From UBA9676 sp035532275 (GTDB lineage Bacteria; Actinomycetota; Actinomycetes; Streptosporangiales; Streptosporangiaceae), in the NCBI GenBank assembly GCA_035532275.1, contig DATKRG010000164.1:26371-90370 (forward strand): a DNA stretch of 64,000 nucleotides, in the 5' to 3' direction. The stretch's first letter is position 1. Every line of letters starts with the position of its first letter. Shown here in pieces: positions 58,406 to 64,000 of this stretch. A model generated the notes under the pieces. That model saw only the letters and a list, made by a program, of their open reading frames with translations, was not told the origin of the DNA and did no database searches. The position numbers were made by a program, and so were the translations under genes.

Positions 58406-59737
58406 TCAGGCGGCGTCTGCTGGCACGGTGGCCTCGGTGTTGGCCTGGCTTGCGGAGATAGCGTTGGCGGTGCCATGAGGGTCGTTCCCGGGGAGATGGT
58501 CCGGCTGGCGGCGGTAGCGGGTGAAGGCGGGCAGGGCCAGGCCGATCACGATGGCGCCCGCGATGGTGACCAGCCCGCCGGCCAGGGCACTGATCACCGG
58601 CGACGTCAGCGATCCCAGCGCGCCGGCCTCCAGGTTGCCGAGCTGGCCGCCGCCCGCGCCGACGACGTAGTCGGCCGCCATGACCCGGCCGCGAAGCTCA
58701 TCGGGGGTGACCGCCGCGACGATGGCACCCCGGAACACCACCGTGAAGGTGTCCGCCGCCCCGGCGACCCCCAGCAGGGTGAGCGTCAGCCACAGGCCGG
58801 GAGCGACCGCGAACCCGGCGAAGGCCGCGCCCCACACGGCCACCGCTACGAGCATGGCCCGGCCCTGGCGCCAGACATGCCCGACCGGTCCCGAGAACGC
58901 CGCACTGACCAGGCCGCCCACCCCGATGGCCGCGGTGAGCAGGCCGAGCGTGCGGGGATCGCCACCGAACCGCTCGGCGTTGACCGCCGGGAACAGGGCC
59001 ACGGGCAGGCCGAAGACGGTGGCGTTCAGATCGGCGAGAAACGCACCGGCGAGCACCTTGCTGCGGCGGATGAAGCCGACACCCTCGGCGACCGCCCGCG
59101 GGCTGGGCCGGCCCGCGCCGGCCCGCGGGCGCATCGGGGGCAGCCTGGCCAGCCCGTACAGGGCGGCCGTGAAGCTGACGGCGTCGATGAGATAGCAGGC
59201 CCGCAGGCCCAGGTGCGGCGCAGCCGTGATGAGGCCGGCCAGTGCCGGGCCGGCGGTCAGGACGATCTGGAAGCTGAGCCGGTTCAGCGCCAGCCCGGCG
59301 GCCAGCTGGCTGGCCGGCAGCAGGTTCGGGACGAACGTGCTGCGGGCCGGGCGGTCCACCGCGCTGAGCGCGGACTGCACGGCGACGAGGGCGTACAGGG
59401 GCCAGACCAGGCGCAGCCCGGCGAACGCCTGGGCGGCGAAAGCCGCCGACACCGCGGCCAGGCAGCTGCTGGTGACCAGCACCAGTGTGCGCCGGTCCAT
59501 CGCGTCGATGACCGGGCCGCCGAGCAGCCCCACCACCAGGGTCGGCACCGCCTGCGCCACGCCGACCGCGCCGACCGCGAACGGCGACCGCGTCAGCTCG
59601 TAGACCTGGAGGATGACGGCGAAGCTGGTCAGGGCACCACCCACCGAGGACACGGTGGCGGTGGCCCACAGCCGCCGGAACGCGGCGGACTCACGCAGCG
59701 GTGTGAGGTCGGCCAGCAGCCGGCGCCGGTCAGGCAC
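58406..59737 (-). CDS. MFS transporter controlled by the divergent MarR gene
   Basis: The 443-residue transporter has about 12 helices and is similar to enterobactin exporter-like or macrolide-efflux-like MFS proteins. It shows FRRLWATATVSSVGGALTSF and LLGGPVIDAMDRRTLVLVTS at loop 2-3. GTG at 59737 has AAGGAG 9 nt upstream. It is transcribed away from the MarR gene. The shared 36-bp palindrome at 59779-59814 is expected to control it. Substrate unknown, probably a toxic small molecule. Confidence 0.88.
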   Translation of the reverse strand: MPDRRRLLADLTPLRESAAFRRLWATATVSSVGGALTSFAVILQVYELTRSPFAVGAVGVAQAVPTLVVGLLGGPVIDAMDRRTLVLVTSSCLAAVSAAFAAQAFAGLRLVWPLYALVAVQSALSAVDRPARSTFVPNLLPASQLAAGLALNRLSFQIVLTAGPALAGLITAAPHLGLRACYLIDAVSFTAALYGLARLPPMRPRAGAGRPSPRAVAEGVGFIRRSKVLAGAFLADLNATVFGLPVALFPAVNAERFGGDPRTLGLLTAAIGVGGLVSAAFSGPVGHVWRQGRAMLVAVAVWGAAFAGFAVAPGLWLTLTLLGVAGAADTFTVVFRGAIVAAVTPDELRGRVMAADYVVGAGGGQLGNLEAGALGSLTSPVISALAGGLVTIAGAIVIGLALPAFTRYRRQPDHLPGNDPHGTANAISASQANTEATVPADAA

Positions 59738-59778
59738 GCTCCCGCTCTCCTTTCCCTGTCCCGCATAGGCCCGGAGAC

Positions 59779-59814
59779 GATTGTAACAGGACTTATATAA
59801 GTACTGTTACAATC
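59779..59814. promoter_or_regulatory. Near-perfect 36-bp palindromic MarR operator
   Basis: Outer arms GATTGTAACAG (59779-59789) and CTGTTACAATC (59804-59814) are exact inverses. The centre ACTTATATAAGT (59791-59802) is itself a 12-bp palindrome. Only the pair 59790/59803 (G and A) breaks the symmetry. The right arm overlaps TACAAT (59808-59813), the -10 box 6 nt before the marR ATG. Binding would therefore block both divergent genes. Confidence 0.8.
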
Positions 59815-59819
59815 GGGGC

Positions 59820-60320
59820 ATGACCAGCTCTGAGGCCCCGGATCCGACCGAGCAGAGCCGCTGGCGGCCGCTGCGGCTGCTGCAGGCGGCCATGGACGCG
59901 GACATCGCCCGCCTCTACGCCGAGGCGCGGATCGACGGGCTGAAACCGAGCTTCGTCATGGAACTGCTCCGGCTCCACGCCCGCGGCCCGATGACGATCA
60001 CCGAGCTGGCCCGGTCGGTGCAGCTCACCCACTCGGCCGTCAGCCAGAAGGTGGCCGCGCTGCGCGCCGCCGGCTGGGTGCGGACGGCGGCTGGCACCGA
60101 CGCCCGCAGCAAGAAGGTGACCCTCACGGCCAAGGCCGAGCGTGCAGCCGGGCGGCTGGCCGCCGAGTGGCGGGCCACCGAAGCCGCCATCGCCGACCTC
60201 GAAGCGGAGATCCCTTATCCGCTCAGCCGGGTCGTCGCCGACATCGAAGAGGCACTGCGGCGCCGGAGCCTCCACGACCGCATCGCCGACAAGCTGGCCA
60301 CCGACCCCGCCTGGCGCTGA
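59820..60320 (+). CDS. MarR family regulator
   Basis: A 166-residue winged-helix repressor: FVMELLRLHARGPMTITELA, RSVQLTHSAVSQKVAALRAAG, and the wing RTAAGTDARSKKVTLT. It should bind the adjacent 36-bp palindrome and repress itself and the MFS exporter until a ligand binds. The ATG is leaderless, with TACAAT at a 6-nt spacing. Confidence 0.92.
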   Translation: MTSSEAPDPTEQSRWRPLRLLQAAMDADIARLYAEARIDGLKPSFVMELLRLHARGPMTITELARSVQLTHSAVSQKVAALRAAGWVRTAAGTDARSKKVTLTAKAERAAGRLAAEWRATEAAIADLEAEIPYPLSRVVADIEEALRRRSLHDRIADKLATDPAWR

Positions 60321-60330
60321 GAATCCCGGC

Positions 60331-60345
60331 CCAGGCGGCGCCTGG
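60331..60345 (+). terminator. Small hairpin after marR
   Basis: CCAGGC and GCCTGG with a 3-nt loop lie just after the marR stop. The remaining intergenic DNA to 60574 shows no gene. Confidence 0.35.
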
Positions 60346-60574
60346 CGCCTCACCGGGACCCCGGCACGCGAACCCGCTGGCAGTCGCGAGACAGTCTCAC
60401 GCAGGTGTCGTCGCTGGCAGCGGCACGGGTGCCCCGGCCCGGCCGCTGGACAAACAGCTTGAAAACAGGACTCGATTCGGGGGCGCGCAAACCTCAATGC
60501 CGAAGTATGATCCGGGTGAAAAATGCGGCCGGGGCCAGAGCGGGGTCGCACGACGGGGATGAAGGAGCGATCCG

Positions 60575-61723
60575 ATGGGGATTCTCAACGAGGCCCGCCG
60601 CGAGTTCATCGCAGCGCCTGACACTTCCAAGGGCCAGATCGTATACAAGTGGCCTGACCAGAACATCCGCAAGTTCGCCCGGGCGATCGTGGAACCCGAC
60701 GCGGTGGCGGTCTTCATGAACCAGGGCCGGGTGGCGGGCGTGCTTCCGCCGGGCCAGCATACGCTGGACGCCTCCGAGCTGCCGTTCCTGGGCATGTTCG
60801 TGGACTGGGGCAGCAACAGCAACGCCTTCAAGGCCGAGATCTACTTCGTCGGCGCGCGTGAGTTCCCCAACTGCCGCTTCGGCGGCCGGCTGGACGAGGT
60901 GCAGGACCCGGTGTCAGGCCTGATCGTCACCCTGCGGGCGTTCGGCGAGTACGCCCTGAAGGTGGTCGATCCCACCAGGCTGATCCTCAACCTGGTGGGC
61001 ACGGTGGACGTCACCAACAACGAGGCCATCACCGGCTGGGTCGCGCAGCAGCTGCTGAAGTGCACCCGTACCAGCATCACCACCCAGCTCATGTCGGGGG
61101 CGTGGCCGATCCTCGGCCTGTCCATGCACAGCCCCGACATCGAGGCGGCGACCAGGCCGACCACCAACGAGCAGCTTGCCGACTACGGGCTCGAGATCAG
61201 CCGGTTCGGCAACCTCGACGTCAACCTCGACGACGACGACAACGCCCGGCTGAAGAAGCTGGCCGGTGACACCGCCTACAGCCGGCTCGCCGGCGGTTTC
61301 CTCCAGGCGGCCCAGGCCGAGGCGCTCCAGGGCGCCGGCCAGGGCATGGCCCAGGGCGGCGGCGCCGTCACCCCGATGTTCCTCGGCGCCGGGCTCGGCA
61401 TGGCGAACCAGATGATGCAGCCGATGCAGGGCGCTGCCCCGCCACCGCCCGGGGCCTTCGCGGGCGGTGGCCAGCCGGGCTACGCGCAGGCCGCGCCCGC
61501 GGCACCGGCCCCGGCGGCACCTGCGGCCGAAGCGGCACCAGCCGCCCCGGCCGCGACGGTGGAGTGCGGCAACTGCCACAACCAGGTCCGGGCGGGAGCC
61601 AAGTTCTGCGACTCGTGCGGCGCGGCGATGTCGAAGCACTGCACCAACTGCAACGCTGATCTGAGCGGCGCCGCGAAGTTCTGCGCCGAGTGCGGGACGC
61701 CGGTCACCCCGCCGTCGGCCTAG
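60575..61723 (+). CDS. SPFH-domain protein with C-terminal double zinc ribbon
   Basis: The 382-residue protein starts with an SPFH/virion-core-like domain (about 1-250; DQNIRKFARAIVEPDAVAVF, GVLPPGQHTLDASELPF, DYGLEISRFGNLDVN). A Gly/Met/Gln and Pro/Ala linker follows. The tail has two zinc ribbons: CGNCHNQVRAGAKFCDSCG and CTNCNADLSGAAKFCAECG. SPFH proteins form membrane-associated oligomers. It lies 137 bp upstream of two AIM24 zinc-ribbon genes, so the three probably act together. ATG at 60575 has GAAGGAG upstream. Confidence 0.88.
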   Translation: MGILNEARREFIAAPDTSKGQIVYKWPDQNIRKFARAIVEPDAVAVFMNQGRVAGVLPPGQHTLDASELPFLGMFVDWGSNSNAFKAEIYFVGAREFPNCRFGGRLDEVQDPVSGLIVTLRAFGEYALKVVDPTRLILNLVGTVDVTNNEAITGWVAQQLLKCTRTSITTQLMSGAWPILGLSMHSPDIEAATRPTTNEQLADYGLEISRFGNLDVNLDDDDNARLKKLAGDTAYSRLAGGFLQAAQAEALQGAGQGMAQGGGAVTPMFLGAGLGMANQMMQPMQGAAPPPPGAFAGGGQPGYAQAAPAAPAPAAPAAEAAPAAPAATVECGNCHNQVRAGAKFCDSCGAAMSKHCTNCNADLSGAAKFCAECGTPVTPPSA

Positions 61724-61860
61724 CCGGAGCAGCCGGACCGGGTTAACCCCCCACAGGCCCCGCCAGGGAGGCCGCGTCCCCGGTCCCGGTTTGCCCGCAT
61801 CACCTCATCACGGTCGCCGCGGTGGCGGCGTACGGGGTTCAACACGAAAGGGTTGTCCGA

Positions 61861-62658
61861 ATGGACCGGATCGAATGCCAGTGGTGCAAGGCACAGAACG
61901 AGGAAGGCCGCACCAACTGCACCACGTGCGGCGCGCCGCTCGACAGGAAGGACCTCGTCACCGACTCCGGCTGGGCTGAGGCACCCCGGCTGCGGGACAT
62001 GACGGAGTTCCGTTTCTCCAGCTCCGTCTGCCAGATCGAGGGCGAGATCGTGCCCGTCGCCGAGATCGCGCTCGCGCAGGGCGACTCGGTGTTCTTCGAG
62101 CACCACGTGATGCTCTGGAAGGAACCCCAGGTGCCGATGTCGGCGCTCAACACCGGGGGCGGCATGAAGCGCATGATCGGCGGCATGCCGCACATCCTGA
62201 GCATCGCCCACGGGCCTGGCCGGGTCGCCTTCTCCCGCGACGCCACCGGCGAGGTCGTCGTGCTGCCGCTGCACCCGTCGATGGAGCTCGACGTCCGCGA
62301 GCACGCGTTCCTGGCCGGGACGCACTCGCTGACCTACTCGTTCGTGCGGATCAAGGGCCTGGCGAACATCCTGCACGGCGGCGGCGGCATGTACATGGAC
62401 CGCTTCGTCACCCAGCGCGAGTCCGGGCTGCTGCTCCTGCACGGCTACGGCAACGTGTTCCAGAAGACACTGCAGCCGGGCGAGAAGATCCTGGTCGAGC
62501 CGGGCGGCTTCCTCTACAAGGACTCGACGGTGGCCATGAACGCGGTCCAGCAGAACGTCAAGACCGGGCTCATGAGCCGCGGCATGTACCTGGCCGAAAT
62601 GACCGGCCCGGGCCGGGTCGGCATCCAGTCCATGTACGTCCACCACGGCTCTGAGTAG
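61861..62658 (+). CDS. AIM24 family protein with N-terminal zinc ribbon (paralogue 1)
   Basis: A 265-residue protein: zinc ribbon CQWCKAQNEEGRTNCTTCG, then an AIM24/TIGR00266-type beta-helical domain beginning DSGWAEAPRLRDMTEFRFSS. It contains GHG-like turns such as HGPGRVAFSRDATGEVV and LLLHGYGNVFQKTLQPGEKI. The family is of unknown bacterial function. ATG at 61861 is chosen at the ribbon. The next gene is its paralogue, 9 bp downstream. Confidence 0.87.
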   Translation: MDRIECQWCKAQNEEGRTNCTTCGAPLDRKDLVTDSGWAEAPRLRDMTEFRFSSSVCQIEGEIVPVAEIALAQGDSVFFEHHVMLWKEPQVPMSALNTGGGMKRMIGGMPHILSIAHGPGRVAFSRDATGEVVVLPLHPSMELDVREHAFLAGTHSLTYSFVRIKGLANILHGGGGMYMDRFVTQRESGLLLLHGYGNVFQKTLQPGEKILVEPGGFLYKDSTVAMNAVQQNVKTGLMSRGMYLAEMTGPGRVGIQSMYVHHGSE

Positions 62659-62667
62659 GGGACCGAC

Positions 62668-63564
62668 ATGTCGATGCCACCTGCCCAAGGTGCCTACAAC
62701 TGCCCCTACTGCCGGATGCCGAGCGAGGGCGGGGGTGTCTCCTGCCCGCACTGCGGTGCGCCGGTCGACGTCCGGCTCCGCGTCTCCGACTCCGGCTGGG
62801 TCGAGCAGCCACCGATCCGCGACATGGCCCGGATCCGCTTCAGCCGCTCCACCTGCCAGATCAGCGGCTCCTATGTGCCCGTGGCGGAAATGGGGCTGCA
62901 CGACGACGACTGGGTCTACTTCTCCCACCACGTGCTCCTGCACACCGACCCCCAGGTCCGCCTCGACAACCTGCCCATGAAGGGCGGCTGGAAGCGGATG
63001 CGGGCCGGCATGCCGCTCATCATGATGCGGGCGCAGGGCCCGGGCCACATCGCGATCAGCGCCGACGAGCCCGGGGAGAGCCTCGCCATCCCGCTGCGCG
63101 CGGGTCAGGCCGTCGACGTGGTCGAGCACCGCTTCCTGGTCGCAACCGGGAACGTCGGCTACGACTGGGGCAACACCAACGTGTGGTTCACCACCTCGGA
63201 CGGCGACGACACCGAGTGGCACTACCCGGTCGGCCAGACGATGGACCGCTTCACCGCCGTGGGCGGCAACGGCCTGCTGATGCTGCACGGCCCCGGCAAC
63301 ACCTTCGTCCGCGACCTGGCACCCGGCCAGCGGATCCTGGTGCAGCCGGGCGGGCTGATCTGGAAAGACCCCACCGTCGCGATGTTCCTGCACTTCGAGT
63401 ACCCGCGGGGCGCCTACTGGTTCAGCTCGGCGCGCTGGCAGGCCAAGTCGATCTGGCTGACCCTGCAGGGGCCCGGCCGGATCGCCGTGCAGTCGGTGTT
63501 CGAGCGCCCCGAGATGGTCGGGGCAGTGCAGAACAGCTCCGGGGCGACGACGCAGTACTGGTAG
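62668..63564 (+). CDS. AIM24 family protein with N-terminal zinc ribbon (paralogue 2)
   Basis: The 298-residue paralogue has the ribbon CPYCRMPSEGGGVSCPHCG and the same AIM24 domain, with DSGWVEQPPIRDMARIRFSR, GPGHIAISADEPGESLAIP and LLMLHGPGNTFVRDLAPGQR. It starts 9 bp after paralogue 1, a clear tandem duplication. A Thr/Gln tail ends the chain. With the SPFH protein they form a zinc-ribbon-marked set. Confidence 0.87.
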   Translation: MSMPPAQGAYNCPYCRMPSEGGGVSCPHCGAPVDVRLRVSDSGWVEQPPIRDMARIRFSRSTCQISGSYVPVAEMGLHDDDWVYFSHHVLLHTDPQVRLDNLPMKGGWKRMRAGMPLIMMRAQGPGHIAISADEPGESLAIPLRAGQAVDVVEHRFLVATGNVGYDWGNTNVWFTTSDGDDTEWHYPVGQTMDRFTAVGGNGLLMLHGPGNTFVRDLAPGQRILVQPGGLIWKDPTVAMFLHFEYPRGAYWFSSARWQAKSIWLTLQGPGRIAVQSVFERPEMVGAVQNSSGATTQYW

Positions 63565-63642
63565 ACACACGCGGTACTGGTTCAGCACAGGGCGGTGGCC
63601 GGCGGTGCGCGGAGCGCGCCGCCGGCCACGTGCCGTCTGGCC

Positions 63643-63999
63643 TCAGGCGTCGGCGGGTGCCATCGCCGACTCGGCCACGACCGCACCCGCCCGCTGCGGT
63701 GCCGCCGTGGCGGGCTGGTGCTGCTCCCCCGCTGGCCCCTCGCCAGCAGGAACAGTGCGTAGCCACCGACAGCCGCCCCGGCCGCGGTCAGCGCGCCCGC
63801 CAGGCCGAACGCGCTGGCCAGCAGCCGCCGCTACACCGCCTGGCGCACCCCCGCCCGTGCCTGCGCCTTCGCCGGCATCCGCGCCCGCACCTACGCCCGC
63901 GCCCGTACCCGCGCCGTCCAGGCTGAGCCGGGCCCGGCGGGCCAGGGCCGCCGGGCCCGGCAGCGACCGGTTCCGCCCCGATCCGCGCCGCGGCCGCAT
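63643..63999 (-). CDS. Possible 3' part of a membrane protein, frame uncertain
   Basis: The minus strand at the right edge holds an Ala/Gly-rich frame ending AESAMAPADA. A hydrophobic helix LLASAFGLAGALTAAGAAVG appears only in a neighbouring frame at about 63740-63810. Either the gene is frameshifted or the reading is a coincidence of GC-rich DNA. The upstream part may continue beyond the window. Confidence 0.25.
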   Translation of the reverse strand: MRPRRGSGRNRSLPGPAALARRARLSLDGAGTGAGVGAGADAGEGAGTGGGAPGGVAAAAGQRVRPGGRADRGRGGCRWLRTVPAGEGPAGEQHQPATAAPQRAGAVVAESAMAPADA

Positions 64000-64000
64000 G

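Noticed and set aside
1..64000. tRNA, rRNA or riboswitch genes
   Set aside because: No cloverleaf with a TTCGA-type loop, no rRNA-like stretch and no conserved riboswitch core was noticed by eye. A covariance-model search would settle this.

Overview
The window is very GC-rich actinobacterial chromosome. It shows strong third-position GC bias, many GTG starts and many ATGA/TGATG gene overlaps. It also carries actinobacterial families such as DUF4191, DUF5998, DUF397/DUF5753, a GlnR-boxed glnA and a luciferase-like (possibly F420-type) oxidoreductase. The order pepA-lpdA-sucB-TIGR01777-lipB-lipA-DUF4191 ... RDD-glnA is the arrangement I know from Streptomyces and relatives. I infer a filamentous actinomycete, possibly of the Streptosporangiales, but genus is not resolvable here.

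Layout. 0-11.4 kb: a membrane hybrid-type sensor kinase, a lipoprotein, a rhodanese sulfurtransferase, a phosphodiesterase/DUF5998 pair, a HIT protein, an S51 peptidase, a NarL-type two-component pair, a COG4280 membrane protein and a ChrB-like protein. A cluster of DnaA-box-like 9-mers lies at 4.38-4.46 kb. 11.5-15.5 kb: a complete SBP/fused-permease/ATPase importer resembling ferric or phosphonate uptake systems. 15.5-27.8 kb: the core aminopeptidase and lipoate/2-oxoacid dehydrogenase region (pepA, lpdA, sucB, lipB, lipA), with hisS and an MFS transporter between lipB and lipA. 27.8-43.0 kb: an accessory stretch splitting DUF4191 from RDD-glnA. It holds regulators (FCD-only protein, PadR, GlxA type), a DAHP synthase, an aldehyde dehydrogenase, a flavodoxin, a VapBC pair flanked by 16-bp direct repeats, and at least four decayed genes (ThDP enzyme, DHFR/RibD-like, arginase, periplasmic binding protein). 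43.0-53.8 kb: RDD protein, GlnR-controlled glnA with a strong terminator, endonuclease/phosphatase family protein, PAP2 phosphatase, ABC-2 exporter, a second-type FtsH, a PEP-mutase-family lyase and an SDR/TetR pair. 53.8-58.4 kb: a decayed type I restriction locus (hsdM, hsdS and hsdR fragments) that still holds an intact, translationally coupled AlbA_2/ParA-like ATPase pair. 58.4-63.6 kb: a divergent MFS/MarR pair around a nearly perfect 36-bp palindrome, then an SPFH/zinc-ribbon protein with two AIM24 zinc-ribbon paralogues.

A window-wide regulatory feature is leaderless expression. Thirteen starts are preceded by TANNNT placed exactly 6 or 7 nt before the start codon, and I used this to correct several starts. 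The most interesting items are the surviving AlbA_2/ParA pair inside the dead type I RM operon, the DnaA-box cluster, the MarR palindrome, the tandem 11-bp inverted operator before the importer, and the vapBC module between direct repeats. No tRNA, rRNA, CRISPR array or intact IS element was seen.
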